From: Sipunculus nudus
Lineage: Eukaryota; Annelida; Sipuncula; Golfingiida; Sipunculidae
Direction: 5' to 3'
Length of the DNA stretch: 64,000 bases
NCBI GenBank assembly: GCA_026874595.1
Contig: CM049308.1
Span: forward strand, 41,712,527-41,776,526
In this document: positions 1 to 11,706 of the stretch, one piece after another
How positions within the stretch are numbered: position 1 is the first letter of the stretch
Layout of the letters: every line of letters starts with the position of its first letter
Translations under genes and position numbers: made by a program
The notes under the pieces: generated by a model
Databases searched by the model: none
The model's input: only the letters and a program-made list of their open reading frames with translations
Told to the model about the DNA's origin: nothing

Positions 1-1200
1 TGTGATTTACCCGTGTAATTCCACATCAACCTGCTGATAAGGAAGATATTCTGGATGAAGCAATGGATCAAGTTTTCATGTTAATACATTACAATGTTTT
101 AAAAAATGTGGTAGCAGGACTACAACGTGTAATAAGGTCAACAGGAAAAAAAGCGGGTCAGTGATCTTGAAAAAGGGATCCTTAACTAGCTGGATCAAAC
201 GCCACTCGTGCGCCGTCTGGCAATTTTTCTGGCTAAACCGGCGAGCACATTATTTAGGAATCTGATCCCACTATTATATGCTCAGCTAGTCAAATGCCCC
301 TTGTCGACTTTTTTTTTTTTTATAAAAATCATTTTAAAGAAAGCTGATGAGAAGGAGGCTTATTAATAATTGACCTTTCTTTTCAGATTCTGGAGGGCGC
401 CCCAGGCATATAAGTCACAGCCGAGGATCTGATTGACTTATTCATAGTAACCATGAGACCAAAAGGAATCTAAAGATTCCAGTGAGTGCAAACAATCCAG
501 GGAGATGACTCCTTTTGGCGGCAGCTTGAAACGCTAGTGGACACCGGCAAGTATGAGGAGGTAGGGTTTTTCTTTTGTGACAACTAGCTTGTACACAATC
601 TGGTGCAGTATATAAATGATCATCTTACTGATACATTGCTTCTGAAACCGCATGATGAATGGTAATTAGACGCATCCTCCTGTTACAGGTATGAAAGATT
701 GTGAATGCGGAGGTAAGATCGAAGTTCGGCAGTGAGAAAGGTGTCCAAGCTGTAGCTGTTCGAGGGACACAAGTGTTGAACTAGGTGAAGAAGGTGAGTT
801 GTAATTCATATTTTAAGGATCCTCTTTCCTACAAAAAAAAGGAGAAAAATTAATATACCTTTGATATCACTATCACTCCATGTACACGTGTACCAACTCA
901 TTGAGAGATCCTATATCCATCCTATTTGATGGCATTTACTACAGTAAAAATTACGCAAATATATATTAGAAATTTATAGATTATTTTTCAGGTCAAAGGC
1001 GGACGCATCATCTGACAGCCAAGATAGCCACGTGACAGTCCAGAATGGGGCAGCTTGTCTCAAGGAAAAGCATTGTTTCATCATTCTTATGTCACTTCTA
1101 AATAAATGCTATTCCGGTAAGACTATTCCGGTAAGAATAAATTTTCTTCCATAATACCGACATAACACTGAACTGTTACAAGGCGATGTATGGTCAGTGA
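1..1200 (+). other. Non-repeat stretch with possible exon remnants
   Basis: No complete gene is visible. A short open frame at about 6-164 (plus) reads as a plausible mixed helix segment (contains DILDEAMDQVFMLIHYNVLK) and ends at a TGA. A second patch near 510-560 encodes DSFWRQLETLVDTGKYEE and is followed directly by GTAGGG, a possible splice donor. An acceptor-like CTCCTGTTACAG sits near 677-688. The second patch loosely recalls CARD/DEATH-fold helices, but this is only an impression from a few residues. These may be exons of a gene that starts left of the window, or decayed copies. Confidence 0.25.
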
Positions 1201-1229
1201 GCGGGAAGAGGCCATAAGCGGAAGTTCCA

Positions 1230-3790
1230 CTACGAATGGAAAGATGATCTCGCCATGCTGTCGATCTTAGCTGACGACACGGACAACAGTCAGGTGGCTT
1301 AACGGATTTATCGTTACACGCCGGATAAAAGCACCAAATTTGGTATGAAGTATCTACAGGTCAATCCTAATAATTCTGGAGGGGGTGCCCACCAAAACTC
1401 GGTTTCTGGTTCTTTCGGTATCCCCGAACAGGACTTTACGTAAAATTTTACAAGTTTACAACAATAAACGGAATGTTGTAAACTCAATTAATTCTAAAAC
1501 TCAAAAAAAATTAATCAATATACATAATAAGAATACTTTTATGAAATATCATGAACAGTTATCGCAGAAATTGTGACGAAAATCATGTTAAAGTATAATT
1601 TAAGGTCGCAAGAGGTCAACAGGTCACGTGATCCATTGATATGAAGCTGTGTCTTGTGAGTTTGTTTAAATGCCCTCATGTTCTGAATTGAAAATATTGG
1701 AGAAGTCAAGAAAAATTATCATTTCAATGAAAATTAAAATTGCATAATGGTTAGGATTATAAAGATTAAACATCCATATAATTAAAATATATAGGAAATA
1801 TAATAGTATATATTACACTTTTCCAGTGAAACCATCCCTTTCGAAAGCTTTATCTGATGTAGAATTGACGAAGAACCCAGGTGATTGAAACAATTTATTG
1901 AATTGTCCACACCTTTGCTCATTAATTATCAGGGCACAAATACATCTCGATCATAAAAAAAGGTAAATACGATAATGAAAATGTGTCATGCAGCGTTATA
2001 TGCTTACACTTATCCAAAATAATATCTAAGTGGAGGGAAAAGGGCTACAAGCAAAACCATGGACTTATTGAGTATACAATAAGCTTAAGGGCGGTTCTTG
2101 AACATCCATTGGGTATAAGATATGTTTGGAATAATAAAATTTCCAAGAAATCAATATATTTGCAGTAAAATTATCGATGGTAGCAATCTAGTTCAAGTTT
2201 CAATACGACGGAGCTTCCAGTGAATATAAGTAATCTATTGTTTTTTTATGGATTGAGAGTGAATTATGGTTTGTACATATATTGAATAAATACTTACATC
2301 GCGGATAATTTTATATAACTAGCTAATTTCTAATTTATTATGAACCTATTTTATTGATAACATCTTCAATTTGCCAGGAAAAGACTAAATCAAAGAATTC
2401 GGCATTTTTTTAACATTTTATTTACATAAAATCTAGTTCATACTGAATGTTTTTTTGCACTTCAGAAAATGTCTGACTACATTTACAATATTGTTTATTA
2501 TTATTTATGTAGGTAAAATGAATATGCGAATGATCTATTATGGTGATGAGACCGCCATGTTAGCGTGTGTCTAAAGTTTTGTAGGTAAAACAATATTTTC
2601 AAATGTCCAATTAGTCAGCTAACTTAACGGAATTATCGTTATATATCGAACAATAAACACCAAATTTTGTGAGAAGTGTCATCAGGTCAGTCCTTCAGGT
2701 GCCCATTCAGCGGAACAGACCACAACAGCAGGATAACAAAACATTATCAGACCTTTACAACAATGAGGGGAACGCGGTAAAGTTCGTTGAATCTATATTT
2801 CATTTTCATTAAATTAATATACATATTAAGAACTCCCAAATATATCAAACAACTGTTGCAGCAAATATGAGCAAAACTAGTTTAAAGGTTAAATGTAGCC
2901 AGCTTCAGATCATCAGGTCACCTCATCCGTTCATCCTTTAATTGACCCCACATGTTAATGTTAAAATATTCGATCTCAGCGTTTAAGAAATATATATATA
3001 TATTTGAATATAAATCAACACTGCATAATTGTTTGGATGATAAAGATAATACTAGTATAGGTGCGAACTGGGCAGCTCAGTGTATGATTGGAGTTTACAT
3101 TCGCAGTCTACAAGGATTGAACCATTATTTTTTTTACTTGACAAAATTAAACCTTTATAGATTTTGGCGACCGCACATTTTTATTAAAACGTTAATGTAC
3201 ATCATGTCATGCACTTGTCGTCTATTCAAGCAAAATCATCTGTTTAAATGCTGTGTCTGAATACGTAGTTACAAAGAACACAGGTTATTGGAACAATTTG
3301 TTGAGCTGCCTAAATATTTGATCATTGAGGGACTGTGCAAAAATACATCTCATTCACGATAAATGATGTTCAGGCAAGTGAGACAATTCTCAGAATTGTA
3401 ACATAAAGCAGCATGTTTTAACACTTATCCTAAATAATATTTAATGAAATGACAAATTTGGCTTGTGGCTTTGTTTAGATCTATATACACTGTGAGACTG
3501 TGGATACCTTTAGAGTACAAAATAAATTAATGAGGACTTATGAAGATCAGCTGGGAGTTTTATTCGTTTAGAAAAAATGTCTCTATAAAAATAAATGTCA
3601 GTAATATTATCGATTTGCGTTGTTTAGACCAAGTTTTACATTGTAAATTGTTTAAACAACGGAGGAAATGTCCGACTGAGTTAACTTTAATCGTTTATGA
3701 TTATAATGTTGTGTAAGTGAATATGAATATGCTAAGGTTGTATTATTATGCTGAGACCGCCATTTTAGTGTAAGTTTAAAGTTCTGTAGA
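1230..3790 (+). repeat. Diverged tandem duplication, unit about 1.2-1.4 kb
   Basis: The segment from about 1230 to 2590 is repeated, with many substitutions and indels, from about 2600 to 3790. Landmarks recur in the same order: a TTAACGG..TTATCGTTA block (1300 and 2626), GGTCAC..GATCCATT-like text (1620 and 2905), AAGAAC-CAGGT-ATTG-AACAATTT-TTGA (1867 and 3270), AAATACATCTC-AT (1938 and 3340), and GAGACCGCCAT (2548 and 3754). The offset drifts between about 1195 and 1400 bp, so the duplication is old. No open frame is shared between the copies, so the short frames here are not genes. Confidence 0.6.
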
Positions 3791-4980
3791 AGCATACACG
3801 ATATATCTATAAGGAAAAGGTGGCATTTTCTTAAGTTTACCTACACAGGTGTTTGTTAATGTTGGATTCCAAAACCAAAGAACCTTTAGGGTGAATTTCA
3901 GAGAGTGTTTGGAGATATAGATAACACATATATTGGATTTGGAATATAATCGGTCGATTTTGTTATTTAGACATATACTTTCACACTTTCATCTATTTAT
4001 AGACATCTTGTTTGCGAATAAATCATTAAATAAAGATGTTTGTTACCTAACACAGGAAACAGAATGGCCTGTGAAATTGATTAAACCGAAGACTTGCATA
4101 TAATATAGAAAAATGAATCATGTATCTATGTTATTTATTTTTACATTCCCAAAATAAAAAAAGAAAACAGGTCTGGAGTTAAAGGTTAATGGGATGCAGG
4201 AATAAGGAAGGAATACGAAATGTAGGATAATATTCTACAGGACATGGTATCTAGGTGAAATAATGAATAACTAAGTAACACCATATGTATTAAGCCACTG
4301 TAGAAAACCACTTTATAAACAAGACAGTCTGCTACATAAAAAAATATCATCTGCAATTAAATCTTGGAAATTTAGAACGCATATTTTCCGGCTCATAAAG
4401 AACAGGATAACTGTAGACTGATAACGTTTATATTTTGCTAAAGCATTTAGCGTATAACATGACTAAATGCGAAGTCTGGATTCCAAATTAAAGTCAACTA
4501 CAATGAGCGCAAGGACAGTTATCAATAATTCCTAATATAGACAATACTCTCCAACTCTGACAAAAGATATAAGGAATTATTAAACAAACAAACTATGTTA
4601 ATATATGTTCCTCTTCACTAAAACATTTTGTCACATTTTCATCATGGTTGATGACCGCCATTTTGAGACCGTCATGAACACGTGTTATGGTGTTATGTTG
4701 GCATCTTGTGCATATTAAAAAGATATTAAACGTATTAGACTGGAACGTATTTTTCTTTGTTTTTATTTTGGTATATCATTCCAATATTCTATCCAGATAA
4801 AGCGGATCTAAAGTGATTTTTCCTTTCCCTGACCCTTCATATTTTTATGCTAAATTTTGTTATTTCGGTGAGCAAGGCCCTAAGAGGTTTTAAGAGCTAA
4901 AACGAAACTAATATGTACTTCACCTGGGGACCTCCTCTAAAATCAACCCCTGAATGTACTTTATCCTACGGTGGCTCGTA
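3791..4980. other. AT-rich intergenic stretch, nothing recognised
   Basis: No coding frame, repeat array or RNA motif was seen. A GACCGCCATTTTGAGACC block near 4648 resembles the end of the duplicated unit to the left and may be a further fragment of that family. Confidence 0.5.
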
Positions 4981-4984
4981 TAGG

Positions 4985-5240
4985 ACATGCACAAAATTAT
5001 TTTTATCTCGTTCCCACGAGATAGTATCTCGTTCCCACGCGTTAGTATCTCGTGGCCACGCGATAATTATCTCGTTCCCACGCGTTAGTATCTCGTGGCC
5101 ACGCGATAATTATCTCGTTTCCACGCGTTGGTATCTCGTGGCCACGCGATAATTATCTCGTTCCCACGCGTTAGTATCTCGTTCCCACGCGTTAGTATCT
5201 CGTGGCCACGCGATAATTATCGCGTGGGAACGAGATAAAT
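4985..5240. repeat. Tandem array of 43-bp palindromic units
   Basis: The array alternates two palindrome-like cores: ATCTCGTGGCCACGCGATAA and TTATCTCGTTCCCACGCG plus TTAGT. The composite period is 43 bp, with about five copies and some half-units (two consecutive TTCCCACGCG halves near 5160-5195). The last unit is inverted (CGCGTGGGAACGAGAT, about 5221-5236), so the array can fold back on itself. The frames reading through it (repeated RGHA/SRSHA or AWERDTN) are by-products of the repeat. Confidence 0.85.
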
Positions 5241-5549
5241 GTAGATAGATAATACAGTAAGGCCTACATCTTAAATCCTTGAGGCATGCTTCTATACACT
5301 GGATGAAGACTATGGTCAATTATTTGCATGAATTTAGAATGGAATTAATATGCTGAGACCTGAAATGATACAACGGGCACTCGTACAACACTCGTGGGCC
5401 ATGTTTGTCTGGAGAATGTGAGAGCGGGGAAAGGGGGGGGGGGGGCTAGTTCCGCTAAAATATTTTTCATAATAAATGTTCACAATATAAATTACCATTG
5501 GCGGCGAAACCAAATTTTCATTGGGGCCCAAAAGTTTACCCAAATAGTG

Positions 5550-5606
<57 letters not shown>

Positions 5607-6120
5607 ATGTATATATATAATATACATATTATATATATATACTAGTGTATATATTATATAAATATATTATATATACATATATATTATATAGGAAATATGG
5701 TTTATTGGTGATATCTAGTTCGAACACCAGTAGCCGCTAAGGCAACTATCCTTTATTATAAACATTTAATACTTTCCCAAAAACTGAATTACAAACTCAA
5801 CAATAGTAAACAAGAAAAATATTTGCACATTTTTTTTCGTTTATACACAAAATATCTTGACTTAATGTTTGCATGTAGCTTTCCCATTCCCTAATTTGAG
5901 AAAAGGTATGGTCACGTGACCATTCTACATTTTTTGGGCTACAGGTGTATAATATAACAGTATAAATGGTAATGATAGAAAGAACACTTCTTTGACTTTC
6001 TTTTGGTATATAATTCACTATACGTCATTAAATCGTAGTGGCTCTACGGTTATTTTTCTTTCCCTACCCCTCTTCATTTTCATGCGAAAAGAGGGTACTG
6101 TGATACGTAAGGCGCATATG
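5241..6120. other. Non-coding stretch with G-run and (TA)n(TG)n microsatellite
   Basis: A run of G lies near 5431-5445 and a compound TA/TG/TA microsatellite spans about 5549-5690. Nothing with coding character was found. The small frames here translate the microsatellite (YIYIY, HTHTH). Confidence 0.7.
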
Positions 6121-6124
6121 GTTT

Positions 6125-6300
6125 TCAGGCTCTGAAACTTGTCTCGTAGGTACTCCATGGGGGCACCCCCTCTGAAATCATCCGTTTTGGTGTACCCTAC
6201 CCATATACAAACTTTGGTGCTTTTATCCGGTCTGTAACGATATGGCCAAATTCTGACGCTAAGCCACCGGACTACAATAGCAAAAATGTTAGTTATCAAT
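6125..6300 (-). repeat. Dispersed repeat fragment shared with 1.3 kb and 2.6 kb
   Basis: Read on the minus strand, this contains GGTGGCTTAGCG, CATATCGTTACAGACCGG, ATAAAAGCACCAAA and then GAGGGGGTGCCC in the same order as plus-strand text at about 1290-1400 (GGTGGCTTAACGG, CGTTACACGCCGG, ATAAAAGCACCAAA, GGAGGGGGTGCCC). It is an interspersed repeat with at least three copies in the window; the third, near 2626, is more diverged. No coding function is seen. Confidence 0.6.
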
Positions 6301-6583
6301 TCCACGGCAACTTAACTGAATCATTAAGTAAAGAGCTGAAGTAAGCATTCGCCTATATTGTATCTAATAATCGAATCATCCCTTCTGTTTGTAGGATCCC
6401 ACGTCTCTTATTCGGCAAGATCTGACACCGGTACACTGGGAGGTAGGCAAATGTAGATCGAATAACCATCTAGCGCCTAATATGGCTGCTTGGGTTGTAT
6501 GCTCCCAAGGGAGTTGAGAAAAGCCGCAAGAATGAACAAGCCCGAAAGCACGGTGGCTGATTAAGGACACAAAAAAAAATATT

Positions 6584-7454
6584 TATCTCGAGATAAAATC
6601 TCGAGATCTCGACATAGAATTTCGCAAAAAAAAAAAAAAAAATTAGGAAGCCAAAAAAAAAAAAAATTTACGAAGCCAAAAAAAAAAAATTAGGAAGCAA
6701 AAAAAATTTTAATGAAGCAAAAACAAAAATTTGCGAAGCAAAAAAAATTTTAAGAAGCAAAAAAAAAAATTTAAGAAACCAAAAAAAAATTTTAAGATGC
6801 AAAAATAAAATTTGAAGACACAAAAAAAAAATTTAGGAAGCAAAAAAAAAATAATAATTTAGGAAGCAAAAAAATATATATATCTCGAGATCTCCAGATA
6901 AAATGTCACAATTGTACGAACCATTCGAAGCTGAATTGACATAAAGCAAAGCAACGTTAAAGGGACAGTATAGGGGTGTGTGTGGGGGGGGGGGGGGGGT
7001 TGCAAAATAGACGTCCGGCAGAAACATCTGGCTTCAATTCAGAGAGTACAGAGTTCTTTAAATGACCAATACTGCATTGCTTCACATGCTCTAACGAACA
7101 TCAACTAGTGATCTTTCAGTAACTCAGTTACATGTTTTTATCTGTATGTGAACACTTGCTCAAGTGCCTTGTACAAGTAGCCTGTAGATAAAATGTTTAT
7201 ACGTCAAAGTGGCGTTATAAAACCCATTCCCAGCTAGGGTTACCTTTATTTTTTTGCTTCCTAAATTTCTTTTTGCTTCCTAAAATTTTTTTTTGCTTCC
7301 TAAATTTTCTTTTGTTTCTAAAATTTTTTTTGTTTCTAAAAATTTTTTTTGCTTCCTAAAATTTTTTTTTTGCATCCTCAATTTTTTTTTCTTCCTAAAT
7401 TTTTTTTTTTGCTTCCTAATTTTTTTTTGCGAAATTCTATGTCGAGATCTCGAG
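6584..7454. mobile_element. Foldback element with A-rich tandem arrays in both arms
   Basis: A perfect 26-bp inverted repeat, starting CTCGAGATCTCGACATAG, lies at 6600-6625 and, in reverse complement, at 7429-7454. Inside each arm is an array of about 18-24 bp units of the form (AGGAAGC)(A)n(TTT): left arm 6626-6890, right arm as complement (GCTTCCTAAATTTTTTT) 7247-7428. A second CTCGAGATCTC occurs at the inner end of the left arm near 6883-6893. The ~350-bp middle has a G-run (6984-7000) but no coding frame. Inverted, internally repetitive arms match the architecture of foldback-type DNA elements; no transposase is present. Frames rich in K or F are translations of the arrays. Confidence 0.8.
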
Positions 7455-7539
7455 TTAACGTACGAAAGACCAGGAAGGCAAAGTGTATAGTCGGATGAGA
7501 CTGTCATCGTCGTTGATATCAGACTATAAACCCACACTT

Positions 7540-8010
7540 TACGAGGCGCCAGAGAATGTGACTGGGATCAGGCAATCAGCACGATGAGAGGGAAGAAAGG
7601 AACGTACAAGCCCGTAGGAATAAAGTAAGTATAACATGACCTATATATACCATTTATTTCCTTCAATACAGATATAGGTAATAATGAATGGCAGTGATCC
7701 TTTTTTAAAAAAAATAATACATGTTCCTAATCAGCATATCTAGCCATATATATAATGCCAGAAAATAAACACTTGTATTTACAATTATATATTTTTTTCT
7801 TCAGACTAAGCAAACCCCAACTCTGGTGGAAGGCACCAATGAATGCGACATGAGTCGGGCAATCAGCACAAGAAGGGGACAAAAGGCGCAAGAAAAGTAC
7901 AAGCCCGTAATAATAATGTCCCTCAATACACATATAGGTATCAATGAATGACAGTTTGAAAGAAATAATGTATGTGTTCCTAATCAGTTTAATTCTAGCC
8001 ATTTATTAAG
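7540..8010 (+). repeat. Two-copy tandem duplication, offset about 289 bp
   Basis: 7545-7750 and 7834-8005 share GGCAATCAGCAC, ACGTACAAGCCCGTA (AAGTACAAGCCCGTA in the second), CAATACA-ATATAGGTA, AATGAATG-CAGT, TGTTCCTAATCAG and TCTAGCCAT in the same order. Copies are moderately diverged. No gene is visible, and nothing more was seen out to about 8480. Confidence 0.6.
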
Positions 8011-8479
8011 CCAAGAAATTAACACTTGTGACCGCACGAGAAATATAAACATCAAGACAGGTGGCTTTGTCTACATTTCCAGAACTAACATTTGCCACAA
8101 AAGTTCTTCAATAATCGCAAGATTCAACTTTCATTCATCATTCTCTGGATAGCAACGTAGACAATTCTGACAATTTCTTAAAATCGGACATTTCTGAGGA
8201 CCGGACATTTGCAGATTATTCCCCTTGTTTAACATGTTTTATCGTCTTTATTGGTTTTGAAATATTCAAAATGGCCTCCAAAATAGCCGCTAAATATTAA
8301 ATTATCATATCTTTACAATTAAATGGTGTATATATGTACTGTAAAGGGTTTATGTGCAGTTTATTTGGTAAAGTGATCAATTACGTGCATTACTACGAAC
8401 AAGTATCAAGGGAACCATGGGGCTCGACGCTCCGCTGAGTTTTGTTAAGCTTTAGCAAATGCCAAATATCCTTTTGTAC

Positions 8480-9240
8480 GTGTTTAGCCCTCAGCCCTTT
8501 GGCAAATGGGCTATTGTTGTCACACAAGCTGTCTGTCCGTCCGTCTGGCGTCCGTTAATTTGAGAGCGGGATATCTCAAAAAGGAGTCATTGTGGGAATT
8601 TTATTTCTTCGGTGAAGATGTATATCAACAAAATCTCGGTCAAGTTCGAAGATGGATGACCTTGACTTATTTTTCTACGTTTAAGAGTTGATTATAGAAA
8701 AACAGAAGCTTATTTCCAAGGAACCATTGGGTGGATTTTTCACAAAACTTACTATGATCTTTATGACTGATGGTCTGTTCCGGTTTGGGGTCGCCTGCTA
8801 CAATTTCTGATTTTTCAAAGAATTTTAATCGGATTTTTCAACTTTGGCCTTGTGTGCTGGTGCATATTAACAAAATTTTGGTCAAGTTCAAAGATTGGTG
8901 ACCTTGACCCTTCTTTTCATGGTCACAGAGCTTAGAATAGAAAAAAAAACTTAGGAGCTTATTTCTCAGAAACCACTGGGTGGATTGTCATGGAACATGG
9001 TATAATGTTATGCCTTGATGATCTCTATAAGTCCTGCATTAGATCGGTCTTACCACACTTGCAAGGGTACTACATACCTCTCCAGATTAAATTTATAACT
9101 GAGACATGTACAGATATACATCCATGAACAAATATTTCATACATGTTATTGTTACCACCTATAAACACTGTTCTTTGGCTTTTGTCAGCTTCTGCTGATA
9201 TTCGAGTTTTACATATTAGCATTTAAAAGGCTAGCGGAAA
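8480..9240 (+). repeat. Interspersed repeat with two ~245-bp sub-units
   Basis: After a CTGTCTGTCCGTCCGTCTGG stretch (8530-8549) come two related units. Each contains TGGTCAAGTTC-AAGAT-GATGACCTTGAC (8637 and 8880) followed by ATAGAAAAA, AGCTTATTTC and a (G)AACCA-TGGGTGGATT block (8722 and 8979). The GTCCGTC leader and repeated core are of the same general type as the element at 11.7-13.9 kb, but the core is different. The open frame across the leader is not thought to be a gene. Confidence 0.55.
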
Positions 9241-9644
9241 GTGGCCCTGCATTGTGGTGATAATTAAATACTAAATATTTGTTTGCCAAACTATAACGGT
9301 GCACTTTTATGGACTACATTAAAGATGGTGCAGCCATTTATGATAAATTATTTGTATTAGTTCCAGTATTTCAACTACATGTGACAGTAATGTGTGCGTA
9401 AAATAGCCAGTCCACTGAGAATGAAAGAAACCCTGCAAAATATAGAATACAGAAGAAAGTGGAGATTAGCTGAAGTACAATAATAATCGTTTATTTTTTT
9501 ACGAAATAACGTGTTGTAAAAATTAAAATTTTCCATTTTAAAATAGCATAAACTTAATTTGTTATGTATCTATTCTGTAATGATGCGATAAGGAAAAACA
9601 TTATGGGACTAAGAGTTATATGAAAGGATATAATTGATCAACAT

Positions 9645-9715
9645 GATTTGTCGTGGTGCTTTGGCAAAGGTGCCGGATTTGTGATCAAGCGGTCACGTGT
9701 TCGAATCAAGTACCT
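9645..9715 (+). mobile_element. tRNA-derived SINE head (probable)
   Basis: GTGGTGCTTTGGCAAAGGTGCC resembles a tRNA 5' half with an A-box-like core, and GTGTTCGAATCAAG near 9690 is close to a pol III B box (GGTTCGANTCC). The ~45-bp spacing fits a tRNA. A tail without an obvious poly-A follows. It is degenerate, so I call a SINE-like fragment and not a tRNA gene. Confidence 0.45.
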
Positions 9716-10100
9716 GTGCAAAAACATGATTCTGAGCACAGAGCACAAGTCGTATCAATTTGGCCTAGAATTTTCTAAAGTGACATTCAGGGAGGTCATG
9801 GATAAATGTCTTTGGAATCACGAAATTAAGTCATCGTGACCTGTGTTCTGAACGCTACAGGAAAAAATATAAATTAAGCACCATGGGAGTCCGATTGGTT
9901 CATATTTTATCCATTAATTTCTCTTGCTTCAACAATTATAACGTTAAATGAGTAAATAATTTTTCGGATTTTTAACAAGGTGCATTAAGTTCGTGTCCAA
10001 AACTTCGACAAGTTACACGAAATTGACCTAATTTATGGCATAAACAGCACCAGAGGTATTAATGGTGTGTAGCCTTGAAGTGTAACAATAGGTTTTTATT
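9716..10100. other. Non-coding, nothing recognised
   Basis: AT-rich sequence without array structure or a supported frame. Confidence 0.5.
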
Positions 10101-10338
10101 GGGATATTGGGAGTTTTCCTTACATTTCAAAGGAACGTATTCGCAGTGACTCAGTTTCGGTTTTGTAGAAGAATCTTGGGACTTCTAACTGCATGCAGAA
10201 TTTGGAATTCGTAGGTCCTACGGTTACGAATCGTGCCTTGTTGACAGACATCCGGCCGGACGGATAGACGGTTGGCCGGACGACGGACAAAGGACCATCG
10301 CTTTTGCTAAAATGACTAATGGTCAACTGAGCTAAAAA
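10100..10338 (+). mobile_element. Truncated copy (right end) of the core-repeat element family
   Basis: It contains a diverged core piece (GGTCCTACGGTTACGAATCG at 10215-10234), then GGCCGGACGGATAGACGG and GGACGACGGAC, then GACTAATGGTCAACTGAGCT followed by AAAAAG. The full element at 11.7-13.9 kb has the same order: core GGTCCAGCGGTTACGATTTG, GGAC/AGAC microsatellite, GCTCAGATGACT..CAGCTGAGCTAAAAA end. This copy keeps only the last part. Confidence 0.6.
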
Positions 10339-10714
10339 GACTATCAGGTGCAGCTGTATGATAGCACGGGTATCGTGTACTGTTTTCTGTGCATGCAATA
10401 GTGCTGTGAACTGTAACAACGGATGGAAAAGACGAGATAACATCAGTCGTGACGTTGAAGATGGTGATGTATAGGGAGAGCTCCTCGAGGTCATAGGGGA
10501 TTACCGGCAGTTTGGAATAGACATACTTGTCCTTTGCACGATGTCATATATTCTGTCAATGTATTAATATCATTATTGATATTCTTAATATTGCAAAGCA
10601 CTATATCAGCGGCCATAATACGATAATTTCTGAGCCAGGAATATAAAAGTCAGTACAAGGTTGTTCATGGTATGTTAACTTTCAGTCTCTTATACAGCTC
10701 CTGTTGTCTAAGGT
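10339..10714. other. Non-coding, nothing recognised
   Basis: No repeat or coding signal. The minus-strand frame of 124 codons across 10120-10494 overlaps the repeat end and has no family resemblance. Confidence 0.45.
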
Positions 10715-10990
10715 AAAGCCCACGACTCTGTGGTCTAGCGGAAGAGCACAGCACGGGAGGTCATAAGATCAAATCTCAGCAGAGGACTGGTGATTTTTCA
10801 CAGTGGACCCCCACCAAAGTTGGGCGCTCGGTAAGCTAAGTAAAAAGGCTGTGCCCAGAGCCCTGTATCTCTCACAGACGAGTGGGTATTTGGGTGGTCC
10901 TCGGTGTTATGAACCAAGAATGGGGTTGTTTAAACACCCTGGCACAACGGGCGCGATAGGCCCCGGGCAGATGCAAAATGTCGGTAAAAA
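10715..10990 (+). mobile_element. tRNA-derived SINE-like element
   Basis: GTGGTCTAGCGGAAGAGCAC (10731-10750) resembles a tRNA D-arm/A box, and AAGATCAAATCTCAGC (10767-10782) sits where a B box (GGTTCAAATCC) would be. The sequence continues into a non-tRNA body (CACAGTGGACCCCCACCAAA, CTCGGTAAGCTAAGTAAAAA, TGTGCCCAGAGCCCTGTATC), the usual SINE layout. The B box is degenerate. The overlapping frame (10803-11174) is not a credible protein. Confidence 0.5.
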
Positions 10991-11399
10991 AGCACTGAAT
11001 ATTTCTGCTTTTAACATGTGTTTCTGTTTCATCATGCCCTCAACAGCAAGTCCACGAAAGGAGATTCCCATACATACTGCGATTGATTTTGGATCCCCAA
11101 TAAGTACATACTTTTTGTATTTTCTAATTTATATCCTGTCTGTCGGTACATATTTGCGTGAAGTCCATATGTGATGAGATACAAACAGATGTATGTACAC
11201 GTGGCTAAAACTGCAGTAACGAAAAATACTTTTTTTATTCCAAACCGTAAGAAAGCTCTGATTGCTCCATCACCGGGTCGGGAGACTGAAAACGAGACCG
11301 GAAAAAGAGCTCGATCAATAGAGTATCAAGACATTGAGGAGATCTATCCTTTGTCACCTGCCTACACTCATCTATAATTGTTAAAACCATTGATGAGTG
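10991..11399. other. Non-coding, nothing recognised
   Basis: Two short plus-strand frames exist but show no domain, signal peptide or membrane pattern. No array structure. Confidence 0.4.
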
Positions 11400-11706
11400 T
11401 CCTTCATTTACTTAAAGACACATGGCACACAGGGTGGAGAAAACTATAACGATGTACAGGGCAGCACAATCCTTAATCTTATTGATAAAAACACAGGACC
11501 ATTAAAAGGTTGGAGAACCATGGGTGTACCGGAAAGCATTAATTTATGTTATTGAAAAGATAGGACACACGGATTGTAGAAAAATGTAAACGATGTATAT
11601 TGTACTATTGTAAAGGGCAGCACAGTCCTATATCGTCTTAAATTACAGGATATGTAAGGTCGTGAACTGTAAAGATGTAAAGGGCAGCACAGCCCTTTAT
11701 CTAATG
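11400..11706 (+). repeat. 67-bp satellite array, left part (diverged)
   Basis: About four diverged copies of a unit containing ACACAGGGTGGAGAAAACT, TAACGATGTACAGGGCAGCA and CA(G/A)TCCT-TAT. The same unit forms the cleaner array at 13.9-14.6 kb. The two parts are one array split by the insertion between them. Confidence 0.7.

Noticed and set aside
10803-11174. 123-codon plus-strand frame
   Set aside because: Begins in the body of a tRNA-derived SINE and has no recognisable domain.
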